Shown: positions 1-7,580 of the stretch, piece by piece | How the letters are laid out: each line of letters starts with the position of its first letter | Numbering within the stretch: the stretch's first letter is position 1 | Assembly (NCBI RefSeq): GCF_000003605.2 | Contig: NW_003124893.1 | Coordinates: forward strand, 306,400 to 318,530 | Direction of reading: 5' to 3' | DNA from: Saccoglossus kowalevskii | Lineage: Eukaryota; Hemichordata; Enteropneusta; Harrimaniidae | Length of the DNA: 12,131 bases | Notes under the pieces: model-generated | What the model was told of the DNA's origin: nothing | What the model saw: the letters and a program-made list of their open reading frames with translations, nothing else | Database searches by the model: none | Position numbers and translations under genes: made by a program

Positions 1-94
1 ACCATGAATGTATACTCCATGTCAATATTTCATTCTTGTTTACTTCTTTTGTGCAATAAACTCCGTTAGTTTTCAAAATGCCGTGTATTTATTA

Positions 95-117
95 GTGTGT
101 GTGTGTGAGAGAGAGAG
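95..117. repeat. (GT)n(GA)n microsatellite
   Basis: A GT dinucleotide run (95-107) passes directly into a GA run (107-117). It is a compound simple repeat with no coding sequence around it. Positions 1-166 otherwise hold only AT-rich DNA. Confidence 0.9.
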
Positions 118-166
118 CGCCCTCTATGACACATTCTGAAAAATCTTTCGTCCACGCCTGTCCAAT

Positions 167-248
167 TAAAAAATAATTAAAAATAATTAAAAATAATTAA
201 AAATAATTAAAAATAATTAAAAATAATTAAAAATAATTAAAAATAATT
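167..248. repeat. 10-bp tandem array, unit AAATAATTAA
   Basis: The decamer AAATAATTAA is repeated about eight times with almost no variation. Every unit has an A-tract and the palindromic core TAATTA, which is a typical homeodomain target. The 10-bp period is close to one helical turn, so the A-tracts lie on the same face, a known cause of intrinsic DNA bending. Whether it is functional is unknown; replication slippage alone could explain it. Confidence 0.92.
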
Positions 249-257
249 TTAAAAATG

Positions 258-441
258 ATGGTAATTTATGCAAATGTATTCACGATGACCTCGACACGAC
301 CTCGTATTCACATCAATTTTATGTATGCAAATCTATTCACAATATCCCATTGTGACGTCATCCTCATTCAAATGAACCCCTTTACGGCATTGGTCTTCAT
401 TTATGTTAATTTATGCACGGCCTCCCATTGTGACGTCATCC
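258..441. repeat. Degenerate ~75-bp repeats with two identical CRE-containing 18-mers
   Basis: The 18-mer CCCATTGTGACGTCATCC occurs at 346-363 and again at 424-441, 78 bp apart. It contains the perfect palindromic CRE octamer TGACGTCA (353-360 and 431-438). Related words recur around both copies: ATGCAAAT-like, TATTCAC and TTTATG, at 263-300, 318-340 and 398-415. This suggests two to three diverged tandem units, possibly a remnant of a repetitive element. Positions 442-588 show no gene or clear repeat. Confidence 0.65.
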
Positions 442-589
442 CACCCCGTATGACGGCATCGCATCCTAGTATGAACAGCGCCCTCATGGTCGTCCCTATA
501 GTCCGACGTAAACTACTAATGTTTTACTACTAACATTGTGAATAATAATTCACGCAATTTATCGTAATGTTATCGCAGGGCCAAACGTG

Positions 590-1015
590 CCAATGGGATG
601 TCTTCACCACACGAACCAATGGGATGTCTTCACCACACGAACCAATGAATTGTCTTTACAACACGAACAAAGAATATGTCTTCACCACACGAATCAATGG
701 GATGCCTTCTCCACACAAACCAATGAGATGTCTTCACCAAACGAACCAATGGGATGTCTTCACCACACGAACCAATGAGATGTCTTCACCACACGAACCA
801 ATGGGATGTCTTCACCACATGAACCAATGAGATGTCTTCACCACACGAACCAATGGGATGTCTTCACCACACGAACCAATGAGATGTCTTCACCACACGA
901 ACCAATGAGATGTCTTCACCACACGAACCAATGGGATGTCTTCACCACATGAACCAATGAGATGTCTTCACCACACGAACCAATGGGATGTCTTCACCAC
1001 ACGAACCAATGGGAT
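590..1015. repeat. 26-bp minisatellite, ~16 units, most with a CCAAT box
   Basis: Successive units begin with CAATGGGATG or CAATGAGATG at 591, 617, 643 and every 26 bp after. The rest of each unit reads TCTTCACCACACGAAC with minor changes. Units with GGGATG and GAGATG partly alternate. A CACATGAA variant recurs exactly 130 bp apart (near 817 and 947), a sign of a five-unit higher-order duplication. The first units are the most diverged. Most units contain AACCAATGRG, which matches the NF-Y consensus RRCCAATSRG. Because 26 is not a multiple of three, the apparent open frames here shift from unit to unit and are not taken as genes. Confidence 0.95.
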
Positions 1016-1329
1016 TGGATTGTGGGAAAATGGTTATCAACACAAATGTTGACATGCGCGGCGCGACGACCACCGCCCATTAACCTAAAAAACTGTTGCG
1101 TACATATTCGTTTGTGGAATCTATTTTACGATTCACAGTTTAAAGTTGTCAGGTAGTGCAGCATTAATTGTATATTAATTTCTTCTCTTTAATCTAAATT
1201 AGTCTGTCTAATTGCTGGTGCGCTTGGCAGCATACAATGTAGAAGCAGACGCTGCATCACGTGGTCTTGCTATTAGCAAGACTATTTGCAGTTATAGCTT
1301 TCAAACGAAATGTTCCCAATCAGCACATC
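1016..1329. other. Non-coding interval, nothing recognised
   Basis: No gene, tRNA or clear repeat was recognised. The array ends in a GGGATTGG variant and is followed by ordinary AT-rich DNA with a small GC-rich patch near 1057-1078. A short inverted repeat, CTTGCT-ATT-AGCAAG, lies near 1266-1280. Confidence 0.5.
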
Positions 1330-1627
1330 AATTACATGTACATGTAGTACTATTAATGCATTTTATTTAATTACATACAATAATTGTAATATGGAATATG
1401 TTGGTGAAACTGGCAATGAACATAAATCCAGGTTTCTGCAACGCCGTTTTTCCATTATGTGCAATAAAATACGTTCCCATTATGATGATACCATTCTAGC
1501 TTAATAGTTCTGAACTGGTCACAATATTCGTAATCTGAAAATTGTTGGCATAGAATCTGGGTTCAAAAATACAGCTCTATCTGAAAAAATAAAAGAAGCT
1601 TTTTAGATAACGATGAGAGTAAATAAA
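1330..1627 (+). pseudogene. Broken GIY-YIG endonuclease fragment of a Penelope-like retroelement
   Basis: One plus-strand frame reads a region like INAFYLITYNNCNMEYVGET, then RFLQRRFSIMCNK, DDTILA and, further on, HNIRNLKIVGIESGF and KEAF. This order matches the GIY-YIG nuclease domain that ends many Penelope-like retroelements: a YLI-C-C-YVGETG segment, an arginine helix, an HNI...LKIVGIE segment and a KEAFWI-like end. The frame continues in register past stop codons at 1502, 1505 and 1511, and another at 1604 stands where a Trp would be expected (KEAF-stop-I). It is therefore an inactive remnant. No reverse transcriptase part was found upstream. In life the domain nicks target DNA during retrotransposition. 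The family assignment is by remembered motif pattern only. Confidence 0.7.
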
Positions 1628-2158
1628 CCATCTCTCACCTGACCACTTCGCGGTATTTTTCAATTGTATTGTGATGTAGATTTGCTTTGTCTCACCACCC
1701 TGTTTTAGACTAACTGATCTCCGCGATCTCCGGCACTCACATCTCAGGTCAGTCTCAGTTTATTTGCTTTGTTTTATGTATTTTAGAGCAATTTACACAA
1801 ACTACATCGACTAATCATGTTTGCTTTCTATGTAATATTTCTATTACCGTTTTACACACATCTTATATTGTTTTTGTATTTACTTTACAGTGATTGAGTT
1901 TGATAACAATAACAATAATCTTTAATCACCTATTAAACATTCATTGGAATAGATAGAAATTGATACATGACAAAAATCGAAAATAAAAATAAGTAAATTT
2001 GATTTATGGCTAGAAATGTCACCTCTTAAAGTGAAGTGTCATACTACCTATGAGCATATCAACATTCAAATCATATTGTTTTGTTAGCCACCGTGTTTAT
2101 TTGAAATGTGATGTGTGAGGGCGTACTTCAATGATGTCAGCTGTTAGACTTATGTAAA
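1628..2158. other. Intergenic AT-rich interval, no gene recognised
   Basis: No long open frame and no clear tandem repeat. The part just after the GIY-YIG remnant (1628-1780) could be the 3' tail of the same element, but this is not demonstrable here. Confidence 0.45.
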
Positions 2159-2477
2159 GGGCTCATACCACTAATTGAATTTCCGTAGACGACAATGTTA
2201 ACATATGACGAGATTGCTATATGAAAATGATGAAGAAAGTTGAAAACATGACTCAAAAATGGGAAATCAACATGCAAGTAAACAACCATATGAAAAAAAC
2301 TAACATGTTGGCCAGCTCAAACTCTTACAAATCTCAGGTAAACAAAACACACCTACTGTATTTGGATTGCACTTAGAGAAATCACTGGAAAAACACCAAG
2401 AATAGAACATCCAAATACACACAGAATAAACCCACAGGTACACAGTCGCTAAGTGTTCTTTGTTCGTTATAATAATG

Positions 2478-2506
2478 TTATTATTATTATTATTATTTAT
2501 TTATTT
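2478..2506. repeat. (TTA)n/(TTTA)n microsatellite, LINE tail
   Basis: About six TTA units pass into TTTA units. On the minus strand this is the 3' terminal A-rich simple repeat of the LINE fragment. Confidence 0.85.
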
Positions 2507-2779
2507 CACCAATTACATAGGAAATTAAATAAATACTAATGTACAGAAATGCATATATAAATAAAATATTGCTTTGTAGGAATGCAACTGGTGTGGGACA
2601 CATAAATAGTTTGGTATTGAACTAGTCTAGTCCATGTCCCCGCCTAGCGTTATACACAGAAAGTGTCTGCATGATGAAGAAATATAAAGAAATATAATTA
2701 AATAAGTGAAATAATGTAAAGTAAAATAACAAACTGTTGATGAAATATTTTATCAATTATTTGATCAATTAGTAAATGA

Positions 2780-2870
2780 CTGAATGAATAGATAAATAAA
2801 TAACTGGATAACTGAACAAATAAATAAATAAATAAGTTGATGAATGAATGAATGAATGAGTGAATGAATG
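2780..2870. repeat. Imperfect GAAT/AAAT tetranucleotide repeat
   Basis: Runs of TGAA/TGAATGAA and AAATAAAT alternate with interruptions, right after the stop codon of the LINE reading frame. It is the start of the LINE 3' untranslated region expanded by slippage. Confidence 0.85.
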
Positions 2871-3320
2871 TTACTCATTTAGTAGGAGGGATTTTAATGT
2901 ACTTTTAAACATGTGTCTATGTGTAATATTTTTAATGTGATTGGGAAGTGCATTCCAGTGCTTTGTAACTGCGTATTTGATATTATGTTTACTTTGAGTT
3001 AAATGCACTTGTGGAATGTAAAAATTGTTTTCAAGGGAGAGTCGGGTTGGGTAGTTATGTGGAAGGGGATCTAAGTAGTGATTCACATCATGTGAGAAGC
3101 GATTTTTAAGAAGGTCAATAGTGAACAAGCAAGTATTGAATTTAGAGAGTTTGTGAATAGTAAAGTAGTAAACAAAAGACCACATGTTGGTCTCACCTTT
3201 GACCCAGGTGATTACGCCCTCAAACAGGGAGCACCTGAGAAAAAACAAATTTAAAAAAATTCATTGGTTCTTGCTAGGCATTGGTTGATTAGTGGTATGA
3301 GACCGTAAAGCTTTGCTTAT

Positions 3321-3345
3321 TGACCTAACCTGCGACCTGTGACCT
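3321..3345 (-). promoter_or_regulatory. Cluster of nuclear-receptor half-sites with 1-bp spacing (DR1-like)
   Basis: On the minus strand AGGTCA (3345-3340), AGGTCG (3338-3333) and AGGTTA (3331-3326) are each separated by a single base, and a further AGGTCA overlaps (3326-3321). AGGTCA repeats with 1-bp spacing are the classic DR1 target of RXR/HNF4/COUP-TF type receptors. The site lies just outside the TIR element and far from any gene start, so function is only a possibility. Confidence 0.25.
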
Positions 3346-3491
3346 GTGGATCTGAGCAACTCTTGATTAGACACTTCAAAACTGGCTGCTTTACTGAGAA
3401 TAGTGAAACCTGACAAATCTGTGTTTTGTTAACATCCATTTTTAGGTGACCAACATGTATTTTTCTGGCCAGATCTTTGTTTGTTTTTCGA

Positions 3492-3501
3492 GGGGGGGGG
3501 G
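3492..3501. repeat. Poly-G run (10 G)
   Basis: A homopolymer of ten G within otherwise AT-rich DNA; its length may be unreliable in the assembly. Confidence 0.8.
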
Positions 3502-3526
3502 TCACCCAAACACTGACATTGTCGTT

Positions 3527-3542
3527 TTAGTGGTGTGAGCCC
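3527..3542. repeat. Third copy of the 16-bp TIR end
   Basis: TTAGTGGTGTGAGCCC matches the left end at 2159-2174 in inverted orientation with one mismatch. The similarity continues inward: the base string ACGACAATGT follows within 30 bp on both sides. It could be the true partner of the left end or the end of a second related element. No duplication flanks this pairing. Confidence 0.55.
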
Positions 3543-4376
3543 TGAAGCACTTGAAAATATGTATTCACTCAGATATGTTATACTGCCCTCAACGACGATA
3601 GTTTATTTGTTGGCTGGTGAGGTGCAGAGACGAGTGACGTAATTTTTTTATCGCAAAATACATTTACGATACTGTGTTGTATGAAATAAAAACTGCACCA
3701 AAATGTCCGTTCAGTAGAAATATTTACATGTATTAGTCACGCGTCAGACCGATCTATCATCCATCACCTTTATCTTTTGTAGTACACACACACACACATA
3801 CAGAGCAAACTCATTGCTCCCAGCACACATTATTCAGCAAGCATAGCAAAACCACAAGTTGAATATTCATTACTTTATGTGTAATTCTCTGGCACTGAAT
3901 TTAACATGAATATTTCTATATTATTGTACATACATTCAGTTTACATCCAAAAAAAACTTTTAGAAAATTGAAAAATATATGAAGCGATTACTGAGGATAT
4001 AGTGATTTATAATTCATTGAATCCTCAAAATTAAAATTCTAAAAAAAACACTGACAAAGAAAGAACACTGATGGTAGTGAGACTATAGACAAAGACACAA
4101 AGTCTAAGCTTAACATAACATAAAATGAGAACAATGACAATTATATTGAGTTCAAAAATACTCAATTAATCTATATACAAAAATTATTCTATAATTTCAA
4201 CATCATGGAGCTCTTAGTAAAATATATGCCACATTGAGCTGCCCTTCAATCTGAACAAAAATTTGTCTATAATTATCAAGTTTTGCTGACATTCTAAAAT
4301 GTTATATTTCAATATTTACAAAATATGTCAGCTCTTTATCTAATTTGACACTGCAGGGTTGCTGCTGTGCAATTGA
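3543..4376. other. AT-rich intergenic interval, no gene recognised
   Basis: Contains a short (AC) microsatellite at 3784-3798 and many A/T homopolymers. Neither strand shows an open frame with recognisable protein similarity. Part of it lies downstream of the SAXO gene and could include alternative 3' untranslated sequence. Confidence 0.5.
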
Positions 4377-4378
4377 AT

Positions 4379-4388
4379 TTTATTTATT
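4379..4388 (-). terminator. Candidate polyadenylation signals of the SAXO gene
   Basis: Two overlapping AATAAA hexamers read on the minus strand (4384-4379 and 4388-4383), about 290 nt after the SAXO stop codon. The interval 4389-4676 would then be its 3' untranslated region. AATAAA is common by chance in AT-rich DNA, so the site is plausible but not proven. Confidence 0.4.
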
Positions 4389-4676
4389 TTTTATAATTCT
4401 TAAATTTCCATTTTTGTTTTCATTTTGTCGTCAACAGGGAGACAAAAAATCCTGGAAAAGTTCAATTAATTTCATAATTTTCATCATATTTTTTTTTTTA
4501 CTGGTGTCATGAGATCATGTACTAGTAATATTTCAAACCAGTTTTAATGTACCTCCCTTAAATAATATCTATTGTTAGTTTAAGTAATGAGCTATCCCCT
4601 CCCCAAAAATGCTTGAAATATTGAAAAGATTTTTAAAAAATGTTAGTTCATATTTGATACTAGGAATTGATTATGA

Positions 4677-5677
4677 TTATGCTAACGCAGCTGTTTCCAT
4701 GGAAATCTGTTGCTGTGGTGCTCTAAGTGGTTGTTCAACATAATTGGAGTTTCCGTTCTTGTCGTACAGTTGATGTCCTCTTGCATCATACTCCTTGAAT
4801 TTGAAACCGCTTTGCGATAGATTACCTGCTGGGCAAGGTTCTGACTCTCTTGGAACGTACTCAGAATTATACATAGTACGATCATCGAATGGGGTGTTGC
4901 TAATTTGCGCTCCCCTATCAGGTGCAAAGCTGCGCATAGGGCGAGTTGCTTTAGGAATGTAATGGGCCTGGTAGTTGGACATTCCTTCAAATGGAACGCT
5001 GGGATGTTCGTAGGGTCGTCTTGATGGATCACCTCTCATTTCTGGACGTGCATCCCAAGGACGGAAGTCTGTTTTGTAGTTAGTACGATCATCGAATGGG
5101 CCGGCATCTACTTTACCACGAGCTGGTGGCTTCGCTGCACGTGCTGGATGAACTTGATGAGCAGGATAGTCTCTTCGGAAAGTAGTCAATGTGTCAATTT
5201 CACCTTTGGGTCTTGACCACTCATCCGGTACGTGTACATAAGGAGCAGAGACTTCATGAGGTTTATAATCTCGCTTGAAAGTAGTTGCATCATCAAATGG
5301 CTGATCAGAATGCATTGGGTTCTGTGAGGGTTTAAAACTGTCTGGTTTTGGGGCTTGTTTTTCAGTGAAATCACGTTTATGAGTTGTAAGTCCATCAAAG
5401 CGGTTTGGGTTAAGCTTATAGCGATCTGGTGTGCGTACATATCGTGCTTGTTGAGGATGTGGAATATATGCTAGGCGATGAGATGTTCTATCGTCAAATG
5501 GTGTATCTGACTGCTGTGCAAGTTCGTGTGGCTTCATGCTTTGCGTCATTGGAATTTGTTTTGGTTGGAAATCGCGTTGAAATGTTGATTGACCTTCAAA
5601 TGGTGCTGTAGGTGGTCGATAGACATGAGAACCTTTAGCCAAATCCCTGGCTGGTAAATCCCATTTACGATAGTCAG
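4677..5677 (-). CDS. SAXO: SAXO terminal coding exon
   Basis: The acceptor is TTTTCTTTTTTAG (AG at 5679-5678). The exon opens with the last two bases of a Thr codon (phase 1), continues DYRKWDLPARDLAKGSH and ends at TAA (4679-4677): 332 whole codons plus stop. It carries the remainder of Mn repeat 2, repeats 3 to 10 and the GFKFKEYDARGHQLY tail. A frame-only start at 5642 is not used, because that codon is TTG inside the exon. Confidence 0.9.
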
Positions 5678-6893
5678 CTAAAAAAGAAAAATATACATAT
5701 AAATTAGTTTTCTATATAATATAGAAATATTGGTGCCATTGATCACTATTTTCTAACGTCGTTGTAGGGGCTAAAATCAACAAAGATGCTACCTTTGGAT
5801 TGGCACAAGAGGGCGCTATCCTATCTGAATGAAACATTTCGAAGTCAGTCGTCTGTAGCCCATCGTAAAAGCAACAACGTTTCTTTTATGAGTATATGAA
5901 ATAATTTCAGTGATTTCTTTACAGAATATCCTCAACAAAATTTTTCCTAGAAAAATGCAGGTGCTAAAATTATGTCTATTGCAATATAATTCAAATGACA
6001 GCCAGTTTGACGCCACAATATCTTGTGGAGTTCTACGTGTGATTTTATTGCATTCAAAATTGTTCCATTTCAAACTGCACATGTAAACACACTGTGGTTT
6101 ATCAAAATGCATACTAATTAGGTAACTTGTCAGAGACACAAGTCACTGAAAACAATTTGAGCAATAATACTAGAGTGAAATATAAATGTGCCTCTGCATT
6201 CTCCATGAATTTTGTAACTTACGATGATCAGGGTAAAGAAAAAACCTGCGACTACTTTCAACAGTTTGCTGGAGTCTGATCAAAATAGTCTCTCAAAAAA
6301 CACCTTTACATCAGTTTTTCGATTCTTTCAGCTCGTAACGATAGAATTAGTCAATTTATAACTATCATGTATGTTATCGGTAAGCATTTTGGCACAATTC
6401 GACTAAAAAGTTTTTCATTGCTCATGAATATTATTTCGACCAATCGTGTCATGCATTGTTTGGGGATTACAAACAATGGTAATCACAGAACTTGAATTTG
6501 AATAATCCAATAAGTATTAATTATGTATAATTTCTCTTGCTTCATCACCTGTAAGTTAGGGGAATTGGTGAAATTACAGTAGAAACTATGTGACCCTCAC
6601 AAGAACTAAGGGGATTACCTAAAATGCTCATCATATAGGGCAGTTGGGTGGACAAATCTTGCACTATAAATATAAAGTAGATATACTTACTTTTATATGT
6701 GGGGTCAGCCTCAAATGGATCCAATGGAACTTTTCTAGTTTGGAAGTGCTTTAAACTTTTTGCTCTGTCACCTCTTTTTTCTGGGTAGTCCTTGGTATAT
6801 GAGGTGAGAAGATCCATATTACCAGGTACTGGGTTGTATTCTTCACCTTGGTGTACAAAGGGTTTTTCAAATGGATATGGTATGAAATCTTTC
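4677..6893 (-). CDS. SAXO: Stabilizer of axonemal microtubules (SAXO/FAM154 family), 5' partial
   Basis: Two exons join to give 400 residues with a genuine C-terminus; the N-terminal exon(s) were not found. Members of this family bind and stabilise the microtubules of cilia, flagella and centrioles through repeated Mn modules. Ten such modules are visible at about 30-residue spacing, each a variant of P-F-D/E-x-x-T/S-x-Y/F-K/R-x-D/E-Y/F, for example NMDLLTSYTKDY, PFEADPTYKTDY, PFDDATTFKRDY, PFDDRTNYKTDF and PFDDRTMYNSEY. The tail GFKFKEYDARGHQLY resembles the conserved end of human SAXO1. The split codon ACT (Thr) restores PTYKTDYRKWDL exactly across the 1013-bp intron. The cysteine-rich start expected of the family (CxC...CGRH...CPH) was looked for upstream and not seen; it may lie beyond the minisatellite or outside the window. 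Whether it is orthologous to SAXO1 or SAXO2 cannot be decided, so the symbol is given at family level. COX10 runs in the opposite direction upstream. Confidence 0.9.
5678..6690 (-). other. SAXO intron
   Basis: The donor GTAAGT (6690-6685) and the T-rich acceptor frame a 1013-bp intron. No other gene was recognised inside. A 107-codon frame at 5816-6139 on the minus strand has no similarity that I recognise and is treated as chance. Confidence 0.8.
6691..6893 (-). CDS. SAXO: SAXO internal coding exon
   Basis: The exon is 203 nt: one base of a split codon, 67 whole codons and one base of the next. The acceptor is TTGCAG (AG at 6895-6894, phase 2) and the donor is A|GTAAGT (phase 1). It reads KDFIPYPFEKPFVHQGEEYN, then NMDLLTSYTKDY and PFEADPTYK, matching the NMDLLT-Y-KDY module of human SAXO1. 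A longer open frame crosses this exon in the wrong register and continues into the minisatellite; it is rejected because only this register gives Mn modules. Confidence 0.88.
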
Positions 6894-6923
6894 CTGCAAC
6901 AAATAAGTGAGAGGTTATTATAT

Positions 6924-7565
6924 TAGACAGCTGGATATACATACGCAAACTGCACCTAGACAGCTGGCTACACATATGTAAACAGCACCTAGGCAGCTGG
7001 ATACACATATGCAAACAGCACCTAGACAGCTGGATACACATATGTAAACAGCACCTAGACAGCTGGCTACACATATGCAAACAGCCCCTGGACAGCTGGC
7101 TACACATATGCAAACTGCACCTAGGCAGCTGGATACACATATGCAAACAGCACCTAGACAGCTGGCTACACATATGTAAACAGCACCTAGACAGCTGGAT
7201 ACACATATGCAAACAGCACCTAGACAGCTGGATACACATATGCAAACAGCACCTAGACAGCTGGCTACACATATGCAAACAGCACCTAGACAGCTGGATA
7301 CACATACGCAAACTGCACCTAGGCAGCTGGATATACATACGCAAACTGCACCTAGGCAGCTGGCTACACATATGCAAACAGCACCTAGACAGCTGGATAC
7401 ACATACGCAAACTGCACCTAGGCAGCTGGATATACATACGCAAACTGCACCTAGGCAGCTGGATATACATACGCAAACAGCACCTAGGCAGCTGGATATA
7501 CATACGCAAACTGCACCTAGGCAGCTGGCTACACATATGCAAACAGCACCTACACAGCTGGCTAC
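6924..7565. repeat. 33-bp minisatellite, ~19.5 units, CAGCTG in every unit
   Basis: Twenty unit starts follow at exact 33-bp spacing from 6924 to 7551. A unit reads TAGRCAGCTGGMTAYACATA, then YGYAAACWGCACC. CAGCTG is unchanged in all 20 units, including the truncated last one. The second palindrome CATATG is present in 12 units and is CATACG in 7. Variants are linked: CTGCACC is nearly always followed by TAGGCAG. Units at 7287 and 7320 recur at 7386 and 7419, showing a 99-bp duplication step. Because 33 is divisible by three, long open frames appear on both strands. The array lies in the SAXO intron, 30 nt from the acceptor of exon 6691-6893, and is cut off at 7565 by an hAT-like terminus. 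Confidence 0.95.
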
Positions 7566-7580
7566 CAGTGTTCTCCCCAG

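Larger units (their letters stand above)
2473..3200 (-). mobile_element. 5'-truncated non-LTR retrotransposon (LINE) 3' end
   Basis: On the minus strand a reading frame ending at TAA (2873-2871) encodes a typical LINE reverse-transcriptase C-terminus: HKLSKFNTCLF, LLKNRFSHDVNHYL, NYPTRLS, then KYAVTKHWNALPNHIK and a terminal FKSTLKSLLLNE. The Y-TR, K--WN-LP--IK and FK--LK-LL signatures are common in CR1/L2/Jockey-like elements. A 3' untranslated region of about 400 bp follows. It contains a tetranucleotide stretch and ends in GTGAAATAAATAAATAAT, then a (TAA)n tail at about 2478-2496. Such a tail fits target-primed insertion. The 5' break lies near 3190-3250, so only a fragment remains and it is inactive. 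No endonuclease and no catalytic RT motif (YxDD) is present. Confidence 0.75.
2159..3304. mobile_element. Candidate DNA transposon/MITE with 16-bp TIRs and 5-bp TSD
   Basis: The left end GGGCTCATACCACTAA (2159-2174) is the inverse of the right end TTAGTGGTATGAGACC (3289-3304) with one mismatch. The five bases outside the left end (2154-2158) and outside the right end (3305-3309) are both GTAAA in direct orientation, as expected of a target-site duplication. No transposase is visible. Most of the interior (about 2473-3200) is a LINE tail, so the original element was probably a few hundred bases long and was enlarged by a later insertion. The superfamily is uncertain; a 5-bp duplication is known from some hAT-like and other groups. 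A third end copy lies at 3527-3542. Confidence 0.55.

Noticed and set aside
55-60. AATAAA as the end of a gene to the left
   Set aside because: No coding sequence precedes it in the window, and the hexamer is frequent in AT-rich DNA.
567-1156. Open frames of 60-90 codons across the 26-bp array
   Set aside because: The unit length is not a multiple of three, the frames change sense unit by unit, and they share no known domain; they follow from the repeat.
1217-1250. Resemblance of GTGCGCTTGGCAGCATACA to the 5' end of U6 snRNA
   Set aside because: Similarity stops after about 20 bases, with gaps, and the conserved U6 core does not follow.
3317-3505. 62-codon minus-strand frame near the TIR copy
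   Set aside because: No transposase-like or other motif; short and flanked by a homopolymer.
4682-5611. Additional frames of 60-116 codons over the SAXO terminal exon
   Set aside because: They are other-register shadows of the SAXO coding exon.
5816-6139. 107-codon minus-strand frame in the SAXO intron
   Set aside because: No recognisable domain and lies in a well-supported intron; treated as chance.
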